A stretch of 64,000 nucleotides of DNA, taken from Theobroma cacao (taxonomy: Eukaryota > Streptophyta > Magnoliopsida > Malvales > Malvaceae). Position 1 is the stretch's first letter. Every line of letters begins with the position of its first letter. Shown here one piece after another: positions 47,175 to 59,829 of the stretch. The position numbers and the translations under genes were made by a program. The stretch is from assembly GCF_000208745.1 (NCBI RefSeq), contig NC_030856.1, forward strand, positions 14,809,351 to 14,873,350. Reading direction: 5' to 3'. The notes beneath the pieces were generated by a model. It was not told where the DNA came from, did not search any database, and worked only from the letters and a program-made list of their open reading frames with translations.

Positions 47175-47974
47175 AAGCCCCTTCCTTTGATGCTAACAAA
47201 AAGAGGGAGTATAATAGGTGCAAGAACCAAAGAATGGGTACAGGAATTAAAAAAAAAATGTTAGGGTGGAGGCACTAAGAACCTAGGAAAGAAAAAAAAA
47301 GCAGAATTAGGGGCAGGAACTTAAAAAAAAAAGGAGATAGGAAGCAAAATTGTCCAAGGGCAATTTCGAAATACTTTTTTATTAACTGCTATTTGTGCCA
47401 TGGTGGCACTTGAACACTCAGTTTTAATTTTGTTGTTTATGTGGTTGTATGTGAAATATGAATGCTGATATGACTATGTTGCTTAATTGCTACAAATAGA
47501 AGTCTGCTGATATTTTGCTATTTTTACTGTCATAAACAAAATTTGCTAATGCTATGCTGATATTGATGCTGATAAATGATTTTTGTTATGGCATTATGAA
47601 TGATTTCTGTTTGTAAATAGATATAGATGGGGTGCATAGTATATCAATTGAAACATGAATGATGTAGACAAAATCTAAAATCAATAAACTGTTGACAGCT
47701 GCTGGAACATTTATGAAAACCTGTCAACACTTACTGCTGAAAGTTTAATGATGATCTACTAATACTAACTTGCTACAAATCACTCTATATTGCTGCACAT
47801 ATGTATAATGTCATTTTCTATATGACAAAAATAAAATTTGATGGAATAAAGTAAGCAAAATATGAACATTCTTAGGGGGAACATATACTTGGGGGGAGCA
47901 ATCCTTATTTTCTGCAGAAAACTAAAAAGACTAAAAGGACACTATGCTGTCAATCAAGGAATGTTTTGTCATCA
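47175..47974 (+). other. 3' untranslated region of element C
   Basis: It is non-coding between the second ORF and the polypurine tract, with repeated 'tgctgatattt' and 'tgctgctgaaag' motifs at 47460-47780. GGGGGA-rich text at 47875-47900 ('cttagggggaacatatacttggggggagca') resembles an extra purine-rich site. Confidence 0.6.
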
Positions 47975-47990
47975 TCAAAAAAGGAGAGAT
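47975..47990 (+). other. Polypurine tract of element C
   Basis: CAAAAAAGGAGAGAT directly precedes the 3' LTR and fits the site that primes plus-strand synthesis. Confidence 0.8.
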
Positions 47991-49065
47991 TGTTGACTCC
48001 ATTAGTTTTTGATGATAATAAAACATGCCCATTCATTTGTGTCTAATACCTTTACTTGAGTGTACAGGAAAATTAATATATGAATTAATCATTTTAACTC
48101 CTTAAAAGAGTATATCAAAAGAAAAAGAGGAATAAAAACAACAAGATGTAACTATCTAATAAGGAGGAAGCCTATTGGTGAAACAAAGAAGAATATTGGT
48201 TGACCAAGTTTCAAATTGGAGGAATGACGGGCTGAAGAGTTTGAGAAACAGAATCAACTTAGTCGACCAAGTTAGTCGACTAATTGCTCTCATCCAGAAT
48301 CTGCAACCTGAAACAGAACCAACTTAGTCGACCAAGTCAGTCGACTAAGAGCTCTTTGTTTGCAATTTGAACCAGAGCACTACAAGATAGATTAACGGCT
48401 AGAACTCATCCTCAACTGTTTTCAACAGTCATAAACTGTCAAACTATCATCAGAGTTGCATCTTCAAGTATAAAAGGGTCTTCCAAAAGTTAGAAACAAG
48501 TTTTTTAGAAGCCTTAAATGAGATTTGAGCTATAGAAAGTTAAAAAACCAGAAAAGCTTCACTGCACTTGTCTGCACTTAAACGCCTACTCTTTGCATTT
48601 ATATTTAGCACTCAATCTTGTACCACTCAAATCAACCAGTGATCATAGGTACATTCTTTTACTACTTCTCTTGTATTCTTAGAGAGAGGGAGTCATTTTA
48701 AGGGGTTGTTGAAGCTTGAGATAGCTTGATTGTTGAAAGTTGTGGTTGAGCCTTGGAAAACCACTTTTGGTTTTAGTTGAGCTTGTGAAAAACTAGTGTA
48801 AAAGATTTTGGTTGAGCTTAGTAAAAGCCATTGTAAAGCTTGATGAAAGCTTGTAAATTTCACCGGTGTTTAGTGAATTTGTGGGAAAATCCTTGGTTGG
48901 ATAATCAAGGTAGTGGATGTAGGTCTTGGACCAAACCACTCTAAATTGCTGTGCATCTTATACTCCGTTTTTATTTTTTTAAGTTCTAGAAAATAGTTTC
49001 CAATATTGTTAAGAGCCAATTTGTGCTATTCACCCCTCCTCTAGCACATATTATCGGGACCAACA
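47991..49065 (+). repeat. 3' LTR of element C
   Basis: TGTTGACTCC to GGGACCAACA, 1075 bp. It is collinear with the 5' LTR, with scattered substitutions and small length changes such as 'ttgatgaaagcttg' near 48840, absent from the 5' copy. It holds the same palindrome pairs (48257-48290 and 48322-48352) and TATA box. Confidence 0.93.
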
Positions 49066-49380
49066 TTAAGTCTTTTCTGTCTCGCAATCTATTTTACTCC
49101 ATTAATCAGTTAAGTAAGATTTTAACCAATTAAGAGCTTACTACCTTTGAAACAGCCAATTTCAATTTTGGACTTTAACTGACTAATCCCTTAGTTATCT
49201 GACTAAGAGACTTCTGCTTATAGCTCATTTATAACTCCTTATTCTGATGACTTTTGATGTTTGCTTCCCAATCATTAATTTATTATTGACATACATTTTC
49301 ATCCTGTACACTCAAGTAGTATAATTAGATATTAATGAATAAGAATAGTTTGTTATCATCAAAAACTTATAGAGCTAACA

Positions 49381-51480
49381 GTTCCACCCTTACGAGTTTT
49401 TACATCAATTTTTATAACTTTACATTAAAGTTTTTCAATGAAAATTTTTAGCAATAATTATTTCCATCCTTATTATTATTTAATTTTAAATTAAAATTTG
49501 TAAATCATTAAATACTTTTAACTCGAGAATATAAATATAAATTTTATTTTTTACAAAAATTAGATTTTTTTACTTAATTGACATGTTACGTTAATTTTCA
49601 CACATACGTTAGGATTTTAAATTTGCATATGCCACTTTTATGAATTTTTGCATCAATTAAGTTTTACTGTTTTATGTCAAATCTTTTCAATGTTAACTTT
49701 TAACAATCATTATTTTTATCTGTATTATTATTTATTAGAGAGTCCTCATCTCCATGGACTCTTAATTTTTTTGAATTTAATTTTTTATTAACTAATTGAA
49801 TGTGTTTACAAGTTTCTTTATTGATTTTAAATCCATGGTTGCAATTTGATTTTATAAATCGAATGGTCCTTATTATTTGACCTTGCAATAAGGTCAAAAA
49901 TGATGACCTTACTGCAGGCCTATGTGAGTTTATGTCTTTCTATTATTCACTAAACTTTCCAATAGCCAATGGTTATTGGCACTTTGCTTCAATAAAGTAC
50001 ATCCTTTTTTAAAAAAAAAAAACCTTGAGAGGATATTAATTAGTTTAAATTCTTTAAACAAAAAAGAAAACTAAAAATTATTTTTTTGCTTGTCTAATAT
50101 GATTTTTTTATTTTTATACATTTACATCAATATTTAAAAAAAAGCCTTATTTCAATTTCATATATTTTTATCCTTCTTCATATATATATTTACATTAAAA
50201 TTTAAAAACTGTTACTTTTTAACATTACCATTTTAATTTTTTTATATAAGTATTTTGGCTAGCTAGTTTGAGAGGAACCAAAATAGCTTAAAATCTTTTA
50301 CAAAGAAATTGAATTTTTTATTTTAATTTGTCTAGTATTACTTTTTACCATTATTCTTATACACTTATATCATATATTTACCTCAAGATTTTAAGAAAGT
50401 TTATTTCAAATTTATGAATTTTTATCTTTAGTTTTATACATTTATGTTTAAACTAAAAATAGGTTACTTTTTCTAATATTAATACTTTAAATTTTTTATG
50501 TAAAAATTCTTAATAGTTAATTTGAGAGGATACAAATTACTTAAAAGTCTTTCACAAAAAAACTAAAAGTTGTTTTTCTTTTTTGAAATTTTAGTTTGAG
50601 TAATACGACTTTTTACTTTTGTTCTTATACATTTATATAAATATTTTAAGAAAATTTATTATAAATTTACATATTTGTATCCTTATTCTCATATATTTAC
50701 GTTAAAATACAAAAATTACTGTTTTTACATTAACATTTTAAATTTTTTATGTAATTGGAATTTTTTCTAGTTAATTTCAGAGGATAGAAATTTGTTTAAA
50801 ATCTAAAAAAAAAAACAAAATATTGATTTTTTATTACTTTTAACGATTATTCTTATACATTTACGTTAAGATTTTAAGAAGATTAATTTTAAATTTATGT
50901 ATGTGTATCCTTATTCTCATACATTTACATTAAAAATTAAAAAAATATTAATTCTTGCTAGTTAATTTAAATGGATACAAATTACTTTAAAATATTTTTT
51001 AAAAATCTGAATATTTGTTTTCTTTTACTTTACTTTGTATGATAAGATTTTTGCCTTTATTTTTATATATTTATGCCAAGATTTTAAGAGAGTAAAATTA
51101 AAATTTACATGTTTTTATTTTATTCTTATTTATTTATGTTAAAATTGTGAAAAACATTACTTTTATTAACATTTATAATTTTTTATATTTAAAAATATTA
51201 TATTTTAAACATTAATATTTTTTATTTTTTATGTAAAAATTCCTACTAACTAATTTATGAATTTTTATTTTATTCCCGTACATTAATTTGTTAGTTTAAT
51301 TATTTGATTTCTCCCTTAGCTTATTTTTTTTATACAATAGTTACGTCATCTATTTTGAAAATTATTTAATTGTAATTATAATTTTTATTTATACTAATAT
51401 ACAAAAAAAGTTAAAATTTGTATTGAAATTGTTATCCATACGTTGATTTATTAGTTTTATTATTTGATTTCTCTTTTTGC
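49381..51480. repeat. AT-rich degenerate satellite-like tract
   Basis: A loose unit repeats about every 190-260 bases. The anchor 'gagaggatacaaattacttaaaa' recurs at about 50025, 50270, 50520, 50780 and 50965. Each is followed by 'cttttac..ttattcttatacatttac' and 'aaattttttatgtaaaaattc'. The first part (49381-49900) has weaker echoes of it. No gene is seen. It ends about 400 bases before the M41-like gene. Confidence 0.65.
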
Positions 51481-51817
51481 TTATTCAGGCTGGCATATCG
51501 CATTGAACTCTCAATATCTTCGGCTTTTAAAGATTCTTCAAGAACCACAATGTAACACTGACAATCTGGGTCTAAACTAATCGGTTAAACCGTAAACCCA
51601 GACCGACCCGACAATTTAAGCATATAAAATCTGATCCGATCCGGGAAGCTATTTAACAGAGACCCATCTCGTTCTCAGGTGGTTATGGGATTAATCGGTT
51701 TCCATCCCACAAAATCCTTTCCGCGTCTTATCATCCCACAATCCTACACGGCCAAAGTTAGGAAGTACAATCTCTCTCCTTTGCACTGGAAGCCTCTGAT
51801 ACGAATTATTCTCCTTT

Positions 51818-51825
51818 TATTTATA
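51818..51825 (+). promoter_or_regulatory. Possible TATA box of the M41-like gene
   Basis: TATTTATA lies about 100 bases before the start codon, in a region that is more balanced in composition than the tract upstream. Two TCCCACAA motifs lie at about 51704 and 51733. The call is tentative. Confidence 0.35.
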
Positions 51826-51920
51826 ACTAATTTTTAATCTGTTAACCACTGACGAGCCTTGTTTTGTTTTATTCGCATTTTTAGTTAAGGGGCTGTGAAA
51901 ACTAATCTCCCTTGCTTCGT

Positions 51921-54900
51921 ATGGCTCTCTCTGTTTGTTGTTCTTCCTTATCATCACCCAAAATTTTCCCTCATTTTCTCTCTTCCCATTCATTTCCTCT
52001 CTCTCGTCCTCATCCAATTTTCTTTCTTTTCCTCCAAACACCACTGAAAACCTTCCACTACCACCCACCAAGAGCTCTGAGGGAATGGCAAGAATACGAG
52101 GAAGCAGTGAAGCGGAAGGACTTAGCCTCAGCTCTGAGCTTCCTCATATCCTTCGACAAGAACAACAGCGACAACCCAGTTGAGGGAAATGGCTCCTTGT
52201 CGACTGACTCGACTCGGTCACGACTCGGCGAGTTGGATTTTGTTGGTGGGTCAGTGAGGGATTGGGAGGTGTTGGACACGTGCCTTAATGCTGATGATAT
52301 GAGGCTTGTAGGCATTGCTTACGAGTTCCTTAAGGACAAAGGGCTCTTGCCCAGTTTTGGAAGGTTCAGTAGCCTTGGTAAAAAATTATTTTTCTATTCT
52401 TGCAAAAAAATTATTATTTTTATTGGTATTATTATTGCTATGTTTTATTTGTTGGATGCTTATTTGATAATATGCTATCTTAAATTTGTTAGATTGCTTG
52501 ATGCTGCCTTTTCTTCTTAGTGCTTTTTAATTCTTTCTATGCAGTTGATAATATAATTGCATGCTTGAATATTTGCTGCTACTTGCCAGAATATAAAAAG
52601 GAAAAAAAAAGGTTTTATGCTTTTGTAATTTTAGTACTAATTAAGGCATTGTTTCATTGGTACTATACTTCTTACTGTTTGAAAAGCAAAAATATGCCTT
52701 TCAATACAAAAACAACAAGTTATTTTGAAGAGCTAGGTAAAAGAAGTGTTCATAAAATGTGAAAAAAAATGTGAACTCTGTGATGAATATGTGGCAATAA
52801 AAGGACTAGTGATTCAAAGATTGGATATGTTCTTGATTCACAAAAGAATAAAAGGGGAACCCATTGTGATATAAAGAAATGTCATTCGAAATAGTTTGCA
52901 CAGTTGTGCTTGAAAGTGCTCGGTATTATGTCTTGGTTCAAGTAGAAAAGATGGAACATATAATAAAATAACCTGAAGAAACGTATGGAAATGGTAGATA
53001 TAGACTTGATTGCCTGAAAATTACAAATATATTTTGTTCTAGATTGTTATGAAAATTGTCCTAGAAACAGCAAAGATAAAATTTAAAGAAATCAAACAAA
53101 TAGAAAACGTAAAAATTTACGTGGTTTGACTTTTTGTCTACATTCACAAGTAATATAGTTTTTCTACTATTAATAAATTAAAGTACAATTCAATCTTTTT
53201 CAATGGTTTTTCAAACCAACTTAGAGACCCATTGTACATATCTTTTCTCAATAGCCCAGCAAGAACACTTAGTCACACTTACTCTAGCTCCTCACGAAAG
53301 CACTTAGTCAAACCTACTCTAGCTCCACTGAAAGTAGAAGACAGAGTTGCAACGTGTACACCTCCTTAGGGCTTCCAAAGCATTACTTGTTCTTCTAAAG
53401 CCCAGAGACCCACTTTTATAATATAAAAGTCCAAAGTGAAATAAGATTAAGACTCAATGTGAAACAAGAAGTTTAAAGTGGTATATTTACTCAATGGTGT
53501 ACACAAATTAGAATCCTAGTCAAATAAATTCCAAATTCTAGTCAACCCAAAACTCAACAAATCTCTACCTTTGACTTGAATAAAACTCCTTAAATTTCGT
53601 TTACTAGTTGCACTTAATTGTAACTCTTTAGCTAACTCTACCTACTTTTCAACTCCTTCAACAACTCTCCAAGCATAAGACTTTTTAAACTATTGAGCTT
53701 TGAAACTATTTCCATTATATATAACGAATCAAGCATGGTCTAACGTTTGATTCCAGAAATGACCATTGAACATATGTAGCTGTCAAGTGAATGGCACTAA
53801 TTACCTTCAGAGAGGGACCTCAGCAACCCCACCAATTCAACAAAATTTGCAAAATTTTTCAGCCTTTCATGATTGTCTATACCATAGGAACCTTTTAACA
53901 CTAGCTCAATAAATGAAATTGCATTGCAGTATGTAACATCACTTATGCACTGTTCCCATCCCTTTGAGATTTTATCTTCTAGGCAATATCAACTATTTTG
54001 CAAATTCTCTCTCATCATGACCATGTTGTCTTGTGCAATTTTTACCATTCTATCATTAGTAGAAAATTCATACCTTTTTGAATCTAATAGACTCATAGGT
54101 GTTAGATTTCTTCACATCTTTGGGACATAAGTCACACCACCCATTCTTGAAGCAAATCAAAATAATACTTTTTGGAGTATACATGAGTGACACAAGCATA
54201 ATTTAGATATCAAACATTGTTATAATTTGCATCTATGGTTTTGAGATTGCAAAGACAGTATCATTGTTGGTAATGAAAACGCACTCACCTTTGTTTCCAT
54301 TACTTTGATCCCCTTGCATAGGATAATCCATCTATATATGTTCATACCATTTGCTTTGAAAGCATTGATCTTTGCTAGATCTAGACTTGCCACCCTTAGA
54401 TTCCCTAGTTGGTTGACTTGCTCCATCGAAATCTCAACCGTCGAGTCAATTGAATCTGTATCTTCCTTATATTTCTTTCAAGTTTTATGGGACATTATTG
54501 TTGCTTGTGTTTTTTATAATATTATTATATCATTTTCATAAATTAGACATTTTGCAAATACCTCATGAGAGTTTGGAAATGATTTGAGGAATAATACTGC
54601 TTTTTCCTCTTCTTCGAACTTCATGACAACCTTTTTCAGCTAATCAATGATCCTGTCGTACTCGTTTATATGCTTTGCAAGGTCTCTATTCTCCTCCATC
54701 TTTAAGTGACATAACTGTCGCCTAAGCTATTATTTGTTGAAAAGATTTTTCGCCAAGTAAATCTTCTCCAACTTTACCCATAACTCTGTAGCAGATTCAT
54801 CACTAGTAACATGGTTAAATATGTTGTTGCGATGCAAATTAGAAGCACACTCTTCTTGAAGATAGATGATTATTTAATATGTATTTTTTTGTTAAAGGTT

Positions 54901-57900
54901 TGAGAGTTTAAATTGTTAACTTAAATGCTATTTAGATGAAAAGTATACTAGGATGAATTCAGTTAATCCTTTTTCAAACATGTTTTTAGGTTGATGATTT
55001 GAAGGGAAATGGTCAAATTTCATAGCATAAGATTGAGCAGCAGCATCGAACCGATATTATCCATTATATTTGAGACAGTTTGATTTCGCCTTGAGTTTGA
55101 TGACTTATATTGTGTATGGCAACTTAAGTATTATTAATATAAAACTTTTTTGGTTACATCTTGGTCATATTGATATATGGTTCATTATTTATGAATGAAT
55201 AATAAAGAGAACAACGTTATAGCTTTATATATTTAATAGTGAAAAGCTAGTTTCTTGTGATGTATTTGTTTGATTGGTTGTCCAATCACTGCCTGGTTCT
55301 ATGTTTCTAAAGAGCAATGCCTTATACTAGCCTTCTAAAGCTGACTACGTTTTATGAATGTTCATTCAGTGATGGTGGTGATTGTGTGGGCTAATATTTA
55401 TGCTGCTTATATTATTACAAACATATTGTTCTTTCCAATGAGCAATTTTTTCATGTTTGACTAAGAGCGAAGTGCAAGCTTAATGCTGTGGTTATTGTTA
55501 TGAGATGTTGATGTATATTTAAATATTGTTCTAAGCCATTTTTTGTTTTCTTATATTTCTTAGTTCTTTGAGAGGATGCACTAGTTCTCATTGTTATTTG
55601 CAATAATACTTTAATGGACATGTCTTTACCAATAATATGTGAGCAATATTATCCCAAATACATCCTTCTGTGACTAGGACTAACAGCAGCCTCTTAAGAC
55701 ATTCATTCTCCTTCTAGCCCCCGTGCTTTAACTACATTATAAAGATATATTTATCTTTAATAATTAAATATACCTTTACTTCCAAATAGCTAAGATGGTC
55801 CCTAAATTGTTATCCCATGTTCACATTCTGCAGTTTTGGAGGGGACTAGGAATGTTACACCGACTGTGTTGAAGTCTTCGACTGGCCTAGAAGGTATATT
55901 CATAGTAATTTTTTGAGTTGGCGTAATGTGCTCCATGTGAACTGACCTATTGATTTGAATGAATTTGCACCTACACGATAAGGGAATGTATATATTTCAC
56001 TATTCGTTTCTGGTGCTTTCATATAGATGTCCCTGTGAGCTAAAGTTGTACTCCTCATATTTGGCACAATGCAAAACAAATGAAGAAGATTCCCACTAAA
56101 ATTAGTTGTTGATAAAACTTTTCTTTCTCTTAGTCAGCTTCTAAATTTTCTCCAAAGAAGTGGGGTCTTTCTGGAAGCTCAAGTGTTGTATTGGCTGCTT
56201 TTCTTGGTGGACTGTCCTATCTGCTTCAACAAGGAATTGATGTCAGGCCTCAACTCGCTATCATACTGGGGCTAGCCTTTACAGACTCTATCTTCCTTGG
56301 TGGCACTTGTTTAGCTCAAATCTCAAGTTATTGGCCTCCATATAGGCAACGGATTCTTGTTCATGAAGCAGGCCATCTGTTGGTAGGTATGTGATCAATT
56401 GTTTGCTTTTGATGTTATAGCAACTTGTGCATACAAAACAAAATAATGAATGTGAGCTTTTGCACATGGAATCTTTGTCTGGTCTATTAGTAGATGTCTT
56501 GCTGTCAAGCATGGAAGCTTTTTTCTCACATTTAGCACGTACCAAGATTTCATTTGGTTCTTAAATATTGCTCTTCGTATTTGCTTTTGTGATGTCAGCA
56601 GCATAATTATGTCTTTGTTATTTTATTCACAGCATATCTTATGGGTTGCCCTCTTCGTGGAGTAATTTTAGACCCAATTGTTGCAATGCAAATGGGCATT
56701 CAAGGGCAGGTATTTATGTTATCATTTGTTCTTTTCTGGACTTATTCTTCTCTGTTGTATATTTTCTCTTAATATTAGCAACCTGCTATTGTGCACTGTT
56801 TCCTTTATGGTAATGTGATTAATTTTCATTACCTTTAGGGGCAGTTTATTGATGAGTATTAACATAAGGGGTTATCTGATTCATTTTGTGGGTTATGTTG
56901 CTTTGGAATGAATTTATATTAATTCTGGAAAAGTCAATTTGATATCTGACTGAAGACCTGGAGGTTTTACTTTCCACTGTCAGATCAAGATGAGCATATC
57001 AAAGGAACAAGTCTAGAAATTAGTTGGTTGCCTTACATTTTTATGTTATATGGTGAATAAGTTGATATTGTTTGTTGAGATTCTTCCATCATGTTTGAAT
57101 TTGTTTGTACGTGTACAATCTCAAATTCTTCTCCCATTTTAATTTGTCTTCCAAATTATCTCGAATTATGTAATAGTTATCGCTCTTAAAAAATAAAAAT
57201 AAAAATCCCATTTTAATTGGTCTCAAGGAAGCAAGAGTTGTGAGTGGGAGCTGGATACTATCACTTGATATGTTTTACATGAAATCAAGCTGAAGGCTGG
57301 TGGCCTTCACTCAAACATGTGGTCTTCTGTTTTTTATCCTTGGCAGTTTAGCCTTTCACCAGACAATGGCTCCTGAATGATACACTGCCTTCATAATCCC
57401 TCTTGTCTTTCTTTATATGGTATTTTAATGAATCAGATTGTTTTGGCTCGACGTACTTAAGTCTTATTGGAATGGTAAGAACTCAAATTCTGCACTTTGC
57501 TACAGGCTGGAACTCAGTTTTGGGATGACAAAATGAATAATGAAATGGCAGAAGGACAATTGAGTGCTTCCACCTTTGATAGGTTGGTATGAAGTTTTTT
57601 TTCCAGTTTATGTGAACTTTAACCCCATTGTTCTTTCTTGATGGGAGCTTCGAAAAGCATTGTTTTATTCTATAGAAACCAAACCAGCTCTCTATTTTAA
57701 GTTATGGTTTCACCACCAAATTGTTCAGATTATCCATGACTTTAAATTCTATGCTTGGGCACCTCCATATGGCAGGTTGTAATGTCATTATCTGTATCAG
57801 CACATGCAATAATATCTTATTTATTTATTTATTATTATTAAGTTCTTAAAGAAGACCTAAGGCTGAAGTAGTTATGATGGGGTATGATTTGGTCAGATAC

Positions 57901-58265
57901 TGCATGGTACTTTTTGCTGGCATTGCAGCTGAAGCTCTTGTTTATGGTGAGGCTGAGGGTGGGGAGAATGATGAAAACCTGTTTAGAAGCATCTGTGTCC
58001 TTCTGCAACCCCCACTCTCTGTAGCGCAGGTACTGCTCTGAGTTTATATGTTTTTATGATATTCTTCTTTTGATATACATTGATTGGAATTCTCATTACC
58101 TTTGAGAAGATGTCAAACCAAGCAAGGTGGTCAGTACTACAGTCCTACAATCTGCTTAAATGGCATAGGCATGCTCATCGAGCTGCTGTCAAAGCTATGG
58201 AAAGTGGTGGCAGTCTTAGTGTTGTAATTAGGAAAATTGAGGGAGTCATGTCTTCCAGCAGATGA
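51921..58265 (+). CDS. Plastid membrane protein with M41-like HEAGH motif, seven exons
   Basis: Exons are 51921-52377, 55834-55893, 56138-56386, 56633-56709, 57506-57582, 57897-58029 and 58110-58265. All introns are GT-AG and together they give 402 residues. Residues 1 to about 50 are Ser/Pro/Phe-rich, a likely chloroplast transit peptide. Two hydrophobic segments lie at about 187-204 and 211-232. HEAGH (248-252) matches the zinc site of FtsH proteases, and GGENDE (328-333) may supply the third ligand, as ASND does in FtsH. There is no AAA ATPase domain. I match it from memory to the plant family represented by Arabidopsis At5g27290, annotated as a stress-regulated protein. Substrate and activity are unknown. 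Frame and splice phases are consistent throughout, so the gene looks functional. Confidence 0.9.
53045..54862 (-). mobile_element. 5'-truncated Copia element in intron 1, antisense
   Basis: On the minus strand the part from about 54860 to 54120 reads as Copia gag: HVTSDESATELWVKLEKIYLAKNLFNK, then LAKHINEYDRIID and VLFLKSFPNSHEVF, then a damaged zinc knuckle near 54320. At 53559 a 515-bp LTR starts, TGTTGAGTTTTGGG, preceded by a purine tract (AAAGGTAGAGAT), and it ends CATAACA at 53045. The 5' LTR, gag start and pol are absent. It is a Tork/Tnt1-like lineage rather than SIRE. TAGAT occurs at both borders (53040-53044 and 54863-54867). Confidence 0.78.
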
Positions 58266-59829
58266 AGTGCAGAAGTTTGAATGTACTGCCTATATTATTC
58301 ACATTCTTATAAGAGGTAATGATTCTGTATGGCCTGTTCTCTGTCTACTTTTTGTTCAATCAGTTTGAAATAATTTGGGTACATCTGTTATGTCTGCTTG
58401 TTTGCCAGGCAAAATGAAACTCAAGTCATAAAAACTCTGAAGCAATAGTGATGATAGTTCTCATTTTGTGATTATGGCTTGTTCTTCCTTGTTAATGGCG
58501 TTGATTTGCACTTGATCTAAACAACTCCATGAACTGAAGAGTTGTGAAGAGTGTTGATATGCCCTTGATTAAAACAGCTTCATGAAGTGAAGAGTTTTGG
58601 TGTGGGAAAGATGATTTTTCTGAAGACTTTTAACCTTTGCAAGTCTGATGATCCCTTGGAGGAAGATTGCAGATTCCCACGTGCTGTTGATATTCAATAG
58701 GTGTAGAGAGGCGAATGTCCCTGATATCTCTCTGCTGTCAAATCGCAAACCGCTAAGTCTTATCTTTGAAAAACTGAACAAAGATCTAAGTGTCTTTCCT
58801 ATTCACCCTAAATTTTTGTTGGGTCAAGTGATAGGTTGTCTGACGGTATTTGGTACATGGTTGCTATTGGGCAACAGGCTGAGACAGGCTTAAGATCTCT
58901 CGGTTATATCGCTGATCTCGTATTTAGTTTTGGATTATGTAAGAAACAAGAATAATACAATTAGTATCTAAGAGAAATTATCTTGTTCAATTATGCGTTA
59001 TCGGGTGACATAATGAATATGCATGGTTTGCCCTGTCTGAGGATGGTTACATTGGAATGAGTCCCATCGTAAAGGGATAGATATTTATCAATACGGTAAG
59101 TTTATAGATTCGGTTCCTATATTTCAGTTATCATTTTTGGAGGAATGATATTTCTTATATTGCTAGGTAAAATTAGATGCACGTTTTGTGCCTTGTTAGA
59201 GTACATTGAAATGTGATTATCTTAAAAAAAGAATATATTAAAACGAGTTAAGTTAGTTTGTGTTACAGATTGTGTTTAGGTTTCATCGCAAATGAGTTAC
59301 AAGTAGGATAGAAGTGTCTGTCGAAGTGCAAGCAGATTGGAGAGTCAACTCACCTGATTTGAGGGCATCTGTGAAAGTGGAATTGGATTGGAGAGTCAAT
59401 TGACCTGAGTTCAGGATGCAAGACAGTATGTTGAGAATGAGAATGGTAGAACTGACCAAGAAGGTTTTAGAATACCAAGCAGATCAAGGTGCTTGGCAAG
59501 CCAGATAGTAGAAAGTTTTAGAGGAATACTGGATAGTGTAGAGAATAGTAGACTTTTAAAGCTTCTATCTAGAGATGAGCATACATTCAGCTCAGCACAA
59601 TTTTCAATCCTCTTCACCAAGTTGGGTTATAGCAAACCATAAGTTATTTAAGTGTTTAGCCTCTAATGGTGATTTATATGAAGGACAATTGTGAATAACT
59701 ATAAAAGAGATTGGAGTTGTTTATGCTTGAGGAGCCTAGTGCTATGGGGAGAGAATCAAATCTTTCTTTTCTCAAAAAGAAACCAAAAGAACGCCAAGGA
59801 ACACCAATTGGTGACAAATGCACCAAGTC
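58266..59829. other. 3' flank of the M41-like gene and spacer
   Basis: The first several hundred bases are probably 3' UTR. Open frames at 58569-58893 show no known domain. At about 59315-59405 a unit of about 56 bases ('attggagagtcaa(c/t)t.acctga.tt.agg') occurs twice. Nothing else is recognised. Confidence 0.5.

Larger units (their letters stand above)
38903..49065 (+). mobile_element. Full-length SIRE-like Copia retrotransposon (element C)
   Basis: The element is 10163 bp with a perfect TTAAG duplication at 38898-38902 and 49066-49070. Its order is 5' LTR, primer site, gag, protease, integrase, reverse transcriptase, RNase H, second ORF, polypurine tract, 3' LTR. Integrase before RT makes it Copia, and the ORF after pol places it with SIRE/Maximus elements. 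The first 93 bases of the two LTRs differ at six positions, so the insertion is not recent. Coding regions carry many stops. It sits in the LTR of element B, which runs the other way. Confidence 0.95.
35176..49380 (-). mobile_element. 5' LTR of Copia element B, split by two insertions
   Basis: On the minus strand the LTR starts TGTTAGCTCTATAAG at 49380 and ends TTTGGGACCAACA at 35176. It exists as three pieces: 49380-49071 (or 49066), 38902-38468, and 35621-35176. Removing the solo LTR (35622-38462), element C (38903-49065) and their target duplications leaves about 1.19 kb, the family's normal length. It has the family's CACTCTAA and palindrome blocks. This proves that both inserts are younger than element B. 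Confidence 0.85.

Noticed and set aside
58569..58893. Opposed 70- and 81-codon frames after the M41-like gene
   Set aside because: No known domain, strand ambiguity and a position in the probable 3' flank. Not enough to call a gene.
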